NCBI GenBank assembly: GCA_964563395.1
Contig: CAZLWK010000005.1
Location: 124,001-188,000 of the forward strand
From: JBEVOS01 sp964563395
Lineage (GTDB): Bacteria; Pseudomonadota; Alphaproteobacteria; Caulobacterales; Aquidulcibacteraceae
DNA: 64,000 bases
Direction: 5' to 3'
Shown piece by piece: positions 1 through 8,205 of this stretch. The stretch's first letter is position 1. Every line of letters begins with the position of its first letter. A program made the position numbers and the translations under genes. Below the pieces are notes generated by a model that was not told the origin of the DNA, did not search any database, and worked only from the letters and a program-made list of their open reading frames with translations.

Positions 1-1012
1 AGCGCGGCCCCATCAGCGCGCGAAAGCGCCACCAGCCTTCCACCGCGTCGAACGGCGCCGGATCGGCCTTCGCCACGGCTTGCGCGCGCGCGGCGCGCTC
101 AAGCGCGGCCCCTTGCAGCAGCGGCGCGCCTTCGCACACGCGCGCCATGTCTTCGATCATTCCTGAACATTGCAGCACGAGATCGCATCCCGCGGCGAAC
201 GCCTTCTCCGCCTTGACGCGCAGATCGCCGTGCAGCGCCTTCATGTCGAGATCGTCGCTCACCAGAAGGCCCTGAAATCCAATGGCGCCGCGAATAATGT
301 CTTCAATAACACGCCTGGAGTGCGTGGCCGGCGCGTCCGGATCGATCTGTTCATAGACGATGTGCGCCGTCATCGCGACCTCGGCGTCCGCCAGCGCTTG
401 GAATGGCGCGAAATCGGCGCCCAATTCATTCCGCCCGTCGCGCACGCGCGGCAACGCCAAATGGCTGTCCGCGTCCGCGCGCCCATGGCCGGGCACGTGC
501 TTGACGCAGCCGACGACGCCGCCGGCGCGCAATCCTTCCAGCGCGGCGCCGCCCAATTCGGCGATCGCGCTTGGATCGCTCGAGAAAGCCCGATCGCCGA
601 TGATCGGGTCGGCGCCGTCCACGGGCGTGTCGAGCACGGGCGCGAAATCGCCATCGACGCCAATCGCGCGCAATTCATGCGCGATCAGACGATGACCAAG
701 TTTCACCGCTTCAACGCCAAGCGCATGATCGCGCTGATGCAGTGCGCCATAGGCCGCCCCCGGCGGCCAAAGCGGCCATTCCGGCGGCCTAAGGCGCGCC
801 ACGCGGCCGCCTTCCTGATCGATGTAAATCACGCACTCATTATCGGCGGCCTCGCGAAGCTCCGCGCACAAGCGCTTCACCTGCGCGCGAGAGGCGCACG
901 CCTCGCGAAAAAGAATGAAGCTCCAAGGCCGCGCATCGCGTGCGAAGCGCTTGAAGGCGTCGTCAAGCGCGGTCTGGCGAACGCCGAGCGAAACCGCGCG
1001 CGTCGCTTTCAT
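1..1012 (-). CDS. nagZ: Beta-N-acetylhexosaminidase NagZ (3' end cut by window edge)
   Basis: NagZ is a cytoplasmic glycoside hydrolase family 3 enzyme. It removes N-acetylglucosamine from GlcNAc-anhydroMurNAc peptides during peptidoglycan recycling. Reading the reverse strand from ATG at 1012 gives an uninterrupted frame of about 337 codons that leaves the window without a stop. Family signatures are in order: DQEGGRV near residue 71, the KHVPGHGRAD block with the GH3 catalytic histidine near residue 180, and SDDLDMK with the nucleophile aspartate near residue 255. No signal peptide is visible, as expected for a cytoplasmic recycling enzyme. The start overlaps the stop of the upstream SPOR gene as ATGA, so the two are probably translationally coupled. 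The order dgt-SPOR-nagZ is typical of alphaproteobacteria. Only the extreme C-terminus should be missing. Confidence 0.93.
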   Translation of the reverse strand, partial: MKATRAVSLGVRQTALDDAFKRFARDARPWSFILFREACASRAQVKRLCAELREAADNECVIYIDQEGGRVARLRPPEWPLWPPGAAYGALHQRDHALGVEAVKLGHRLIAHELRAIGVDGDFAPVLDTPVDGADPIIGDRAFSSDPSAIAELGGAALEGLRAGGVVGCVKHVPGHGRADADSHLALPRVRDGRNELGADFAPFQALADAEVAMTAHIVYEQIDPDAPATHSRRVIEDIIRGAIGFQGLLVSDDLDMKALHGDLRVKAEKAFAAGCDLVLQCSGMIEDMARVCEGAPLLQGAALERAARAQAVAKADPAPFDAVEGWWRFRALMGPR

Positions 1013-1749
1013 CGCCGCACCGCGATGCAATCCTGCCCCATCTGTTTGATGCGGTCACAGAACAGACCGACATTTTCGCGATCCGCGAAATACCCGACGC
1101 GGACGCGGTAATAGATTCCACGCTGGCCGAGATCGGCGCGCTCCACATCGAGCCGCGCATCGGTGAACAGCGCCGGCGCGCGCGACGACAAGCGAAGCCA
1201 TATCTGGTCGACGGCGTCCGGCGATTGCAGCGCCGCCACCTGCGCCACGTAGGGTCCGTTCGCGACAAAGAGCGGTTGTCCGCCAAGACGCGGCTGAGCG
1301 CCTGGCGCCGTTTCAAGCGATGCGGCCGCCAGGGGCGTTTCCGGCCCCGGACGCGCGCGCACTGTTTCGTCGATCGCGTTCGTTTCGCCTTCGATCACGG
1401 CGTTGAGCGCGCTCGTCTCGGCTGGATCAGGGGTCCGCGTGGCGACGGCGGGAGCGATCTTGTACGACGGCGTCGCCGGCATGATCCGCGGCGCTTCCTG
1501 GCCGCCATAGGCGTTCCAGACAAAGGCGCCGAAAGCGGTGAGCGTGATCGCGCCCAGCCCGTACGCCAGTTCGCGGCGCATGCCCTGCCCGCGCGGCTCT
1601 TCCGGCGCGCGCTGGGCGCGGCCTGGAACGCGGCTGTGCGCGGCATAGGGGCGCGAAGGCGACAAAGAAGGCTCTCCCAAAGAATCGGCGTGCGCCAAGA
1701 CTCTTAGCATTTCGTTGCCGCGCGCGCGCCGCCGCCGCTGCGTCTTCAT
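1009..1749 (-). CDS. SPOR domain-containing inner-membrane protein
   Basis: A bitopic protein of 246 residues. It has a basic cytoplasmic N-terminus, one membrane segment (about residues 58-78) and a low-complexity periplasmic linker. The C-terminal SPOR domain (about residues 165-246) contains YVAQVAAL and a final YRVRVGYFADRENV-type repeat. SPOR domains bind denuded glycan strands at division sites, so a role in septal wall metabolism is likely but unproven here. ATG at 1749 overlaps the dgt stop (ATGA) and the stop overlaps the nagZ start (ATGA), giving a tightly coupled operon. An internal Met at about residue 56, just before the membrane segment, is an alternative start. The 55-residue arginine-rich N-terminus is poorly constrained. 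Confidence 0.85.
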   Translation of the reverse strand: MKTQRRRRARGNEMLRVLAHADSLGEPSLSPSRPYAAHSRVPGRAQRAPEEPRGQGMRRELAYGLGAITLTAFGAFVWNAYGGQEAPRIMPATPSYKIAPAVATRTPDPAETSALNAVIEGETNAIDETVRARPGPETPLAAASLETAPGAQPRLGGQPLFVANGPYVAQVAALQSPDAVDQIWLRLSSRAPALFTDARLDVERADLGQRGIYYRVRVGYFADRENVGLFCDRIKQMGQDCIAVRR

Positions 1750-2945
1750 GCGGGCCGTTCCAGCGAATAGAGCCGGCGGTGTTCATCGATAGCGTAATCG
1801 TCGGTCATGCCGGCGATGTAATCGCACACGCGCCGCGCCGTTCGCTGGCCGCGCGGACCGTCGCCGCCCTCAGCCCAAGCGGGCGGCAGCGTCGAAGGCT
1901 CGTCGATGAAAATCTCGAACAGATTGCGGATCACCCGCTTGGCCTGCGCTCTGCGGCGATTGACGCGCCAGTGCCGGTACATGCGCGCCATCAAAAACCG
2001 GCGCAGCACGGCCTCTTTCTCTTTCATTTCGGCGGAGAAACTGACAAGCGGGCGTCCAGCGGCGCGCACATCCTCCACCGAGGCGGGCTTGGCCTCCTTC
2101 AGGCGCCGACTTGTTTCGGCGACGAGATCATCGACCCATTCGCCGATCAGTCGGCGGACGATCTCGCTGATCAAGCGGCTCTGATCGAGCCCCGGATAAT
2201 CGCGCTCCACGCCATCGGCGGCGGCGGCGACGAGCGGCGCCTCGGCGCGCACCTCCTCAAGGGTGAAAAGGCCGGCGCGTAGGCCGTCGTCCAAATCATG
2301 ATTGTTGTAGGCGACGTCGTCGGCATGGGCGGCGACTTGCGCCTCTAGGCCCGGCCAACTGGCCAGCTCCAGATCGTGATGTGCGACATATTCCTGGATC
2401 GCCGCCGGCAGATCGGCGAGCCGCGTCTGCGCATGGATCAGCGGGCCGTTATGTTTGACGACGCCTTCAAGCGTCTCCCACGCGAGATTGAGGCCATCGA
2501 AGCTCGGATATTTCCGCTCCAGCTTGGTGAGGACGCGCAAAGTCTGCGCATTGTGGTCGAAGCCGCCAAAGGGCTTCATGCATTCGTCCAGCACGTCCTC
2601 GCCCGTGTGGCCGAACGGCGGATGGCCGATATCATGAGCGAGCGCGAGCGCCTCGGCGAGATCGGCCTCCAGACCTAGCCGGCGCGCCACCGCGCGCGCG
2701 ATTTGCGCCACCTCCAGCGAATGCGTCAGCCGCGTACGATAATGATCGCCCTCATGGGCCACGAAAACCTGCGTCTTGCCCTTGAGCCGGCGAAACGCGC
2801 TCGCGTGCACGATGCGGTCTCGGTCCCGCTCATAGGGGCTGCGATGGGCGCTTTCGGGCTCCACGTGCAGCCGCCCCCGCGTGAGCGCCGGATCGGTCGC
2901 ATAAGGGGCGGGGGACACCGTCCGCCAGGGCTTTGCGTGCGCCAT
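1746..2945 (-). CDS. dgt: Deoxyguanosinetriphosphate triphosphohydrolase-like protein
   Basis: An HD-superfamily dNTP triphosphohydrolase (dNTP to deoxynucleoside plus tripolyphosphate) of the type 2 dGTPase-like family; 399 residues is the usual length. The HD signature is visible as the RTRLTHSLEVAQIAR block near residue 70, followed by ALAHDIGHPPFGHTGE near residue 106 with the metal-binding His-Asp pair. A second conserved block (YNNHDLDDGLRAG) lies near residue 215. It is the first gene of the minus-strand operon dgt > SPOR > nagZ and overlaps the SPOR start by ATGA. In several related genomes argS lies between dgt and the SPOR gene; here it does not. The 90-base spacer to erpA (2946-3035) must carry divergent promoters. 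Confidence 0.95.
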   Translation of the reverse strand: MAHAKPWRTVSPAPYATDPALTRGRLHVEPESAHRSPYERDRDRIVHASAFRRLKGKTQVFVAHEGDHYRTRLTHSLEVAQIARAVARRLGLEADLAEALALAHDIGHPPFGHTGEDVLDECMKPFGGFDHNAQTLRVLTKLERKYPSFDGLNLAWETLEGVVKHNGPLIHAQTRLADLPAAIQEYVAHHDLELASWPGLEAQVAAHADDVAYNNHDLDDGLRAGLFTLEEVRAEAPLVAAAADGVERDYPGLDQSRLISEIVRRLIGEWVDDLVAETSRRLKEAKPASVEDVRAAGRPLVSFSAEMKEKEAVLRRFLMARMYRHWRVNRRRAQAKRVIRNLFEIFIDEPSTLPPAWAEGGDGPRGQRTARRVCDYIAGMTDDYAIDEHRRLYSLERPA

Positions 2946-3035
2946 GGGCTCTCCGGCCGGGCGCGCCCCGGCGTCGCTCCCTATATGGATACGAATGAGG
3001 ATTGAGAAATCACCTAAGTCCGGGACAATAGCGCC

Positions 3036-3362
3036 ATGACAAGCGTCTCCCTCTCAGAATCCGCCGCGAGAAGGATCAAGGCCATCGCCGCCGAGGAGCC
3101 CGCCGGCGCGGGCCTGCGCGTCGCGGTGGAAGGCGGAGGGTGCTCCGGCTTCCAATACGAAATCGGGATCGACCAGGCCCCCAAGGCCGACGATCTGGTG
3201 ATCGAACGGGACGGCGCGCGCCTTTTCATCGATCCGATCTCCCTGCCCTATCTCTTGGGCTCGGAGGTGGATTGGGCCGAGGAACTCATCGGCGCGGCGT
3301 TCAAGGTCCAGAATCCAAACGCAAAATCCAGCTGCGGCTGTGGCGTGAGCTTCTCCGTCTAA
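3036..3362 (+). CDS. erpA: Iron-sulfur cluster insertion protein (A-type carrier, ErpA/HesB family)
   Basis: A 108-residue A-type Fe-S carrier that delivers clusters to apo-proteins in the cytosol. The three ligand cysteines sit in the family pattern: one in GGGCSGFQYEI near residue 36 and the pair in SSCGCG about six residues from the C-terminus. The length matches ErpA/IscA proteins. Whether it is ErpA or another A-type carrier cannot be decided from sequence alone; an isolated position next to dgt is the usual place for the alphaproteobacterial ErpA-like member. The gene diverges from dgt and is followed after 4 bases by the Sel1-repeat gene, so the two are probably cotranscribed. Confidence 0.9.
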   Translation: MTSVSLSESAARRIKAIAAEEPAGAGLRVAVEGGGCSGFQYEIGIDQAPKADDLVIERDGARLFIDPISLPYLLGSEVDWAEELIGAAFKVQNPNAKSSCGCGVSFSV

Positions 3363-3366
3363 CCCG

Positions 3367-3987
3367 ATGCCGGCGGCGGGGACGCTTGAGGCGGCGCTGG
3401 CGGCCTTCGACAAGGGACGCTGGAAAGAAGCGCGCAAATTGCTGGCGCCGTTCGTCGAACAGAGCCGTCCCCTCGCCGCGTACCGCGCGGGCGTGCTGTT
3501 ATGGCGCGGCCTTGGCGGCCCCCAGGATCGGTCGGGCGCGGTGACGCTGTTCAAGGTCGCCGCAGATTCAGGGTCGATCGAGGCGTTGGACGCGCTCGGC
3601 GTGGCGTTCCGCTCCGGCCACGGCGTCGCCCAAGACCTTGAGGGCGCGCGCGCCCTGTTCAAGGCCGCGGCGGACCAGGGCTATGGACCCGCGCTGATCA
3701 ATCTGGCGACCATGTCCGAACCGGTTGAAGCGCGTCTCCTCATGCGGCGCGCGGCGGAGGCCGGCGAGCCGCTCGCCATGCTGCACCTCTCCGACATGCT
3801 TGAGCGCGACGCGCCGGATGAAGCGCTGGCCTGGCTTTACGCGGCGTGCGCCTTGACCGGCGATGAAGCCGCCGCCAAACGCGCCAAGGCGCTGGCGCGC
3901 GATCTGCCGGCGCGAGAGATCGAGGCCGCGCATCGCCGGGGACGCGAGATCATCAAGGACATCGATCGCGCCGGGGCCAATTCGTGA
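3367..3987 (+). CDS. Sel1-like (TPR-type) repeat protein
   Basis: A 206-residue all-helical protein built from Sel1-like repeats. Units with the pattern A..LG..Y..G.GV.qD...A..lF..AA are clear, for example the one around residues 58-100 with HGVAQDLEGARALFKAAA. Such repeats make protein-protein contacts; the partner is unknown. No signal peptide or membrane segment is seen, so it is probably cytoplasmic. The start is 4 bases after the erpA stop with no obvious separate ribosome binding site, which suggests translation coupled to erpA. The C-terminal 60 residues are more charged and may be an extra helical cap. Confidence 0.85.
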   Translation: MPAAGTLEAALAAFDKGRWKEARKLLAPFVEQSRPLAAYRAGVLLWRGLGGPQDRSGAVTLFKVAADSGSIEALDALGVAFRSGHGVAQDLEGARALFKAAADQGYGPALINLATMSEPVEARLLMRRAAEAGEPLAMLHLSDMLERDAPDEALAWLYAACALTGDEAAAKRAKALARDLPAREIEAAHRRGREIIKDIDRAGANS

Positions 3988-3999
3988 GAAAGACACGCC

Positions 4000-4674
4000 A
4001 TGAACGTCGATGAAGCCCTGAAGAAGCGAATATCCATCCGCGCCTTCAAGCCCGACCCCCTGCCTGAAGCGCTGGTGCGCGAGATCATCGATGTGGCGCG
4101 CTTCGCGCCTTCCGGCGGCAACGTGCAGCCCTGGAAGATCATCGCGGTCGCCGGACCTGCGCGCGAAGCGGTGATTTCGGTCGCCAAAATGGCGTTGGCG
4201 CAAAATCCGCGCGGCGAGGAAGGCGACCGGCCGATCTATCCCGAGAATCTGTGGGCGCCCTATCGCGACCGCCGCTTCAAGGTGGGCGAGGACATGTATG
4301 CGCTGCTTGGCGTCGGCCGCGAGGACAAGGCGGCGCGCTTTGCGCATTTGGCGCGCAATTTCGAGTTTTTCGACGCCCCCGTCGGCCTCTTCTTCGTGAT
4401 CGATCGGCGCATGGGCCATGGTCAATGGGCCCATCTTGGCATGCTGATGCAATCGATCGCGCTGGCGGCGGAGGCGCGCGGCGTCTCGTCCTGCATGCAG
4501 GAAGCCTGGGGCCGCGCGCGCGAGACGCTGGCCAAGCATTTCGGCTTGCCGCCCGAGGAGATGATCTATTGCGGCATGGCGCTTGGTTATGCGGCGAACG
4601 CGCCCGTCAACACGCTGCGCAGCGATCGTGCGCCGGTCGATGAGATCGCGCGCTTCGAAGGTTTTGGCGGCTAA
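4000..4674 (+). CDS. Nitroreductase family protein
   Basis: A 224-residue FMN-dependent oxidoreductase of the nitroreductase superfamily. The N-terminal RRSIRAF-like element (KKRISIRAFKPDP), the FMN-phosphate loop RFAPSGGNVQPWKI near residue 42, and the C-terminal GMALGYA block are all present. Members reduce nitroaromatics, quinones or flavins using NAD(P)H; the physiological substrate cannot be read from sequence. A GAGAAAG element precedes the ATG. The stop shares the four bases CTAA with the stop of the convergent small membrane protein gene. Confidence 0.9.
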   Translation: MNVDEALKKRISIRAFKPDPLPEALVREIIDVARFAPSGGNVQPWKIIAVAGPAREAVISVAKMALAQNPRGEEGDRPIYPENLWAPYRDRRFKVGEDMYALLGVGREDKAARFAHLARNFEFFDAPVGLFFVIDRRMGHGQWAHLGMLMQSIALAAEARGVSSCMQEAWGRARETLAKHFGLPPEEMIYCGMALGYAANAPVNTLRSDRAPVDEIARFEGFGG

Positions 4675-5006
4675 TCGACGTCCCGTGCGCGCGCATTGCC
4701 GATCACGCCGTCCTCGGCGTAATCGGCGATGGTGAACACGATCCCCATGACGATCAGCCAAGCGATGGGCGCAAGGATGAGCGGCAGCGCATAGAGCCCG
4801 CCGCTGTTGAATTGCGCCCACGCCCAAATGACGGCGCCGAAGGCGATCGCCGGAAAGCTCCAGGCGATGGCCAACATCAGCCGATAGAGCGTGGCCGAAC
4901 GCCAGAAACGCCGCTCGTCCGCGCCGGCGAGGCGGAGCGCCTGACCTAGGCTCGCGGCGCCGGCCAGGAGATTGAACGCGGTCAAGGCCCAAAGCAGGAG
5001 GCTCAT
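4671..5006 (-). CDS. Small membrane protein of unknown function, three predicted segments
   Basis: A 111-residue hydrophobic protein. Three likely membrane segments lie at about residues 4-24 (rich in L and A), 42-65 and 73-95. They are separated by a charged loop with DERRFWRS and followed by an acidic, soluble tail ending ARARDVD. I do not recognise the family. The reading frame has high G/C in third positions and no competing frame, so it looks genuinely coding. It converges on the nitroreductase gene with a 4-base stop overlap and diverges from xthA across a 65-base spacer. Confidence 0.65.
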   Translation of the reverse strand: MSLLLWALTAFNLLAGAASLGQALRLAGADERRFWRSATLYRLMLAIAWSFPAIAFGAVIWAWAQFNSGGLYALPLILAPIAWLIVMGIVFTIADYAEDGVIGNARARDVD

Positions 5007-5071
5007 GAGGCAAGCCTAGCACGCTCGGCGCGCTGGCGCACCCGCGCGGGCGGCGCTAAGGCCTTGCGGCC

Positions 5072-5872
5072 ATGAGCCTCTCCATCGCGACCTGGAACGT
5101 CAATTCCATCTTGGCGCGTCTGCCGACGGCGCTCGCCGTGCTGCGCGAACTCGACGCGGACGTGGTGTGCCTGCAAGAGATCAAATGCGAGGACACGCGC
5201 TTCCCGCGCATGGAGATCGAAGACCTCGGCTACCATGTCGAAACGCTCGGCCAGAAAACCTATAATGGCGTGGCCATTCTCTCCAAGCATCGCTTCGAAG
5301 AATCGGTGCGCGGCGTGCCCGGGCTCAATCACGATCAAGCGCGCTACCTTGAAGCAGTGATCGCCGCGCCGGGCAGTCCGGTGCGCGTCGCTTCCATCTA
5401 CGCGCCGAACGGCAATCCGCCGGACACGGAAAAATACGCGCTCAAGCGCGACTTCATGGCCGCGCTTCAGGCCCATGCTCGGGACTTGCTCAAATTGGAG
5501 GAGCCTCTGGCGCTCGCCGGGGACTACAACATCATTCCGCGCGCGGAGGATTGCCACGATCCGCGCGCGTGGGCGGGCGACGCGCTGTTCCTGCCCGACA
5601 GCCGCGCCATGTATCGCCGCCTCATCAATCTCGGCTTCAGTGACGCCTTCATGCAAACCGATGGGCGCGGTCATCAATACACGTTCTGGGATTATCAGGC
5701 CGGCGCCTGGCAAAAGGATCACGGGATCCGCATCGATCACATTCTGCTTTCGCCGCAGGCGGCCGATCGGCTGCAAGGCGTGACGATCAAAAGAGACGCG
5801 CGCGCCAAGGATAAGCCCAGCGATCATGTGCCGATCATGGCGACGCTGCAAACATTCGAGGCTGACGCATGA
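5072..5872 (+). CDS. xthA: Exodeoxyribonuclease III (AP endonuclease)
   Basis: A 266-residue member of the endonuclease/exonuclease/phosphatase superfamily. It cleaves abasic sites and degrades 3' ends during base excision repair. The family residues are present: the TWNVNSI start, CLQEIKCED with the metal-binding glutamate, SIYAPNGNP, GDYNIIP, and the C-terminal IRIDHILLS and SDHVPI catalytic His-Asp elements. The length matches E. coli ExoIII. The stop overlaps the ATG of the next gene as ATGA, so the EthD-like protein is translated from the same message. Confidence 0.95.
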   Translation: MSLSIATWNVNSILARLPTALAVLRELDADVVCLQEIKCEDTRFPRMEIEDLGYHVETLGQKTYNGVAILSKHRFEESVRGVPGLNHDQARYLEAVIAAPGSPVRVASIYAPNGNPPDTEKYALKRDFMAALQAHARDLLKLEEPLALAGDYNIIPRAEDCHDPRAWAGDALFLPDSRAMYRRLINLGFSDAFMQTDGRGHQYTFWDYQAGAWQKDHGIRIDHILLSPQAADRLQGVTIKRDARAKDKPSDHVPIMATLQTFEADA

Positions 5873-6240
5873 TCAAGCTGACATTCTGCCTGGTGCGCCT
5901 TCCCCATCTCAGCCGCGAAGCCTTCCAGGATTATTGGCTGAACACGCACGGACCGCTCGTGCGCTCCGTGCAGGACGTGCTGCGTATCCGCCGCTACGTT
6001 CAGCTTCACGCGTTCGCCGAAGAAATATCCGTGCCGATCCGTGCTTCCCGCGCCGCGCCGCCGCAATTCGACGGCGTCGCTCAGCTTTGGTGGGACAGCA
6101 TGGACGATCTCGCCGCGCTCGCCGGCGACGAAGCGGCGCGCAAGGCCGGCGCTCTGTTGCTTGAGGACGAAAAGCGCTTCATCGATCTGGCGCGCTCGCC
6201 GCTCTGGTATGGCGAGGAAAAGCCGATCATCGGCGGCTGA
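5869..6240 (+). CDS. EthD-like (dimeric alpha-beta barrel) protein
   Basis: A 123-residue small protein resembling EthD family proteins: the opening beta strand MIKLTFCLVRLPHLS is followed by FQDYWLNTHGPLV, the classic YW...HGPL element of the family. These ferredoxin-like barrels are associated with degradation or signalling roles in different bacteria; no ether-degradation neighbours are present, so the function here is open. It is coupled to xthA by an ATGA overlap, with no functional link that I can explain. It ends 3 bases before the stop of the convergent namZ. Confidence 0.8.
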   Translation: MIKLTFCLVRLPHLSREAFQDYWLNTHGPLVRSVQDVLRIRRYVQLHAFAEEISVPIRASRAAPPQFDGVAQLWWDSMDDLAALAGDEAARKAGALLLEDEKRFIDLARSPLWYGEEKPIIGG

Positions 6241-6243
6241 CCA

Positions 6244-7446
6244 TCAATAGAGCAAGAACGGCGCGCGCGCTTTCGCCCACGCCGTCTCATCCGGCTGCGT
6301 CATGGCGTCGAGATCGTCAGGGCCGGCATGCGCATCGTCCACCCATTCGCGAAGCAGCGGCGAACCATTGATCACGTCGATGGCGAGGCGGCCGATTTCG
6401 TACTCGTAGGGAAAATCGCGCCACAGATCGTAGGATGGATAGAGCCTACGGATCGCCTTGAACGCCAGCGCCTGCAGACGCCACGGGCGAAACGCGGCAT
6501 GATCATAGTGCGGCGCCTCGGCATGAATGTGCACGCCGTTGCACATCTTGCCGACGTGCTTGTGAAACGTCGGCTCAAACGTGACAGCGCGCATGCGGCA
6601 GCCCAAAAGCCAGTGCGGGGCGAGGCGCTGCATCTCATCGATCAGCGCGCGCGCATCGAGGTCGGGCGCGCCGAACAATTCGAGCGGGCGTGTCGTCCCG
6701 CGTCCTTCCGAGAGCGTGGTTCCTTCCAGCATCACTGTGCCGGCATAGGCGCGGGCCATCCAAAGATTGGGGGCGTTCGGCGAGGGATTGATCCAGGTGC
6801 GCGCGCCGAGCGGCCAGCCGAAGCCCGGCGCCTCGGCAGGGCGCCAATCGTCCATCGTCACGACGCGATAGCGCACGTCGAGCTTGTAATGATCGATGAA
6901 CCAAAGGCCGAGCTCGCCGAGCGTGAGTCCGTGACGCATCGGCATTGGCCCCGCGCCAACGAAGCTTTCCCAACCGGGTCGCAAAGCCAGCCCTTCGATT
7001 GGCCGCCCCGCCGGATTTGGCCGATCGAGCACCCAGACCTCTTTTCCGTCCTTGGCGGCGGCCTCAAGCACGTAAAGCAGCGTCGTGATGAACGTGTAGA
7101 TGCGACAACCGAGATCTTGCAGATCGACCAGGAGCACGTCGAACGTCGACATCATCTGGCCCGTGGGGCGTCGCTGTTCGCCATAGAGCGAGAACACGGG
7201 AACGCCATGCACCGGATCAACGTAATCCGGGCTCTCGATCATGTTATCTTGCTTGTCGCCGCGCATGCCGTGCTGCGGGCCGAAGGCGGCGGTGATGCGC
7301 ACATCCCCGCACGCGGCCAGCGCATCGAGCGAATGGGTCAAATCTTCCGTGACCGAAGCGGGGTGCGCGAGCAATGCGACGCGCTTGCCGGCGAGCTGCG
7401 CGCGCAATCCCGCGTCTTCAAGCAGCCGATCTATGCCGTTTTTCAT
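6244..7446 (-). CDS. namZ: Exo-beta-N-acetylmuramidase NamZ-like protein (DUF1343)
   Basis: A 400-residue protein of the DUF1343 family, founded by Bacillus subtilis NamZ, which removes terminal N-acetylmuramic acid from peptidoglycan fragments. Family features visible here are AFGPQHGMRGDKQDNM near residue 55, DVLLVDLQDLGCRIYT near residue 105, LDRPNPAG near residue 143, and the C-terminal LYPSYDLWRDFPYEYE block near residue 340. The protein begins MKNGIDRLLEDAG with no signal peptide, so it is predicted to be cytoplasmic. I chose the ATG at 7446. The frame stays open to the N-run at 7454-7463, so an earlier start hidden in the gap cannot be excluded. With NagZ 5 kb away, it suggests intracellular muropeptide breakdown. 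Confidence 0.88.
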   Translation of the reverse strand: MKNGIDRLLEDAGLRAQLAGKRVALLAHPASVTEDLTHSLDALAACGDVRITAAFGPQHGMRGDKQDNMIESPDYVDPVHGVPVFSLYGEQRRPTGQMMSTFDVLLVDLQDLGCRIYTFITTLLYVLEAAAKDGKEVWVLDRPNPAGRPIEGLALRPGWESFVGAGPMPMRHGLTLGELGLWFIDHYKLDVRYRVVTMDDWRPAEAPGFGWPLGARTWINPSPNAPNLWMARAYAGTVMLEGTTLSEGRGTTRPLELFGAPDLDARALIDEMQRLAPHWLLGCRMRAVTFEPTFHKHVGKMCNGVHIHAEAPHYDHAAFRPWRLQALAFKAIRRLYPSYDLWRDFPYEYEIGRLAIDVINGSPLLREWVDDAHAGPDDLDAMTQPDETAWAKARAPFLLY

Positions 7447-7453
7447 CTCATGG

Positions 7454-7463
7454 NNNNNNNNNN
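7454..7463. other. Assembly gap (10 N)
   Basis: Ten unresolved bases lie 8 bases upstream of the chosen namZ start codon. The resolved sequence ends in TCATGG on the left and resumes with TCATGG on the right. The two contig ends may therefore share a 6-base overlap, and the true gap may be zero or negative in length. The promoter and ribosome binding site of namZ may lie in or across the gap. Confidence 0.98.
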
Positions 7464-7531
7464 TCATGGTTCCGACTGCGACACGAAAGACCCATTGGAC
7501 CGCGATTCTAACGCGGCTTTGCCCCGCCTTT

Positions 7532-8095
7532 TTAACCGGCTTCGAGGAGACAGGCGAAGGTAGCCTCGTGATGGAAATCCGGCGCGCCGGGCGCGTGCGC
7601 GAGCGCCCAATAGGATTTGGCGCCGTCCGCCTCCTCAAGCACCGCCGAAAGCCCGATCCGCCAGCGCGCGGCCGCCGCCAAAATCGGCGCTTCGATCTCC
7701 GCCTCCAAAATGAAAGCGTCCCGCCGTGTTTCGACGGAGATGCGCGGTGGGGAGACATCCGCTGGACGCATCCCGGCGCGATAGGAGTCGAATCGATAGG
7801 CCGCCCATACGGTCGAGGGCGCGAAATTGAACTCATGATATGTGGGATCGCCCTCGGCGCGGATGAAAGCTTCAAAGCAGGTGCGCCGCCAAAGCTCGTC
7901 GCGACGCTCGGCCAGCCCCTTCGGCGGAATGACCAAGCGATCGATCTCCCCTTCCAGAAAATAGCGCACGCGGAGCAGGCCAAGGCGCGGCCGCGACGGG
8001 GCGGCGCTCACGGAAAACACAGGCGCGGGCCCGCCTGGATGCGGGTGCAAACGCTCCCGCACGGGTTCGGCGCTGGCGGGCGTCGCATCGGACAT
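7532..8095 (-). CDS. DOMON-like domain-containing protein
   Basis: A 187-residue soluble protein without signal peptide. The middle part, with EGEIDRLVIPPKGLAERRDELW, TCFEAFIRAEGDPTYHEFNFAPSTVW and the RAGMRPADVSPPRIS stretch, matches the beta-sandwich proteins annotated as DOMON-like in proteobacteria. DOMON-type folds bind haem or sugars in other proteins, but no ligand residues can be assigned here. It lies upstream of namZ in the same orientation with an 85-base spacer containing the assembly gap, so cotranscription with namZ is possible. It diverges from tyrS. Confidence 0.78.
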   Translation of the reverse strand: MSDATPASAEPVRERLHPHPGGPAPVFSVSAAPSRPRLGLLRVRYFLEGEIDRLVIPPKGLAERRDELWRRTCFEAFIRAEGDPTYHEFNFAPSTVWAAYRFDSYRAGMRPADVSPPRISVETRRDAFILEAEIEAPILAAAARWRIGLSAVLEEADGAKSYWALAHAPGAPDFHHEATFACLLEAG

Positions 8096-8205
8096 GACGC
8101 CTTGACTGCCATAGGCCCCGGCGACTAGCTAGCGCGCGATGACGCCCCGCGCCGCCTTTTTCCAGCACTATTACCGCTCGGTCTGACGCGCGGCGGGTAA
8201 AGTGC

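Noticed and set aside
170..1111. Long open frame on the plus strand opposite nagZ
   Set aside because: The minus strand encodes clear NagZ motifs over the same bases. The plus frame is a high-GC shadow with no family-like sequence.
3568..5022. 484-codon minus-strand frame opposite the Sel1 and nitroreductase genes
   Set aside because: The composition is arginine/histidine-rich shadow sequence, and both plus-strand genes have strong family matches.
6244..7983. Continuous minus-strand frame running through the 10-N gap, joining namZ with upstream sequence
   Set aside because: The join exists only because N codons are not stops. The part beyond the gap is antisense-frame sequence of the DOMON-like gene.
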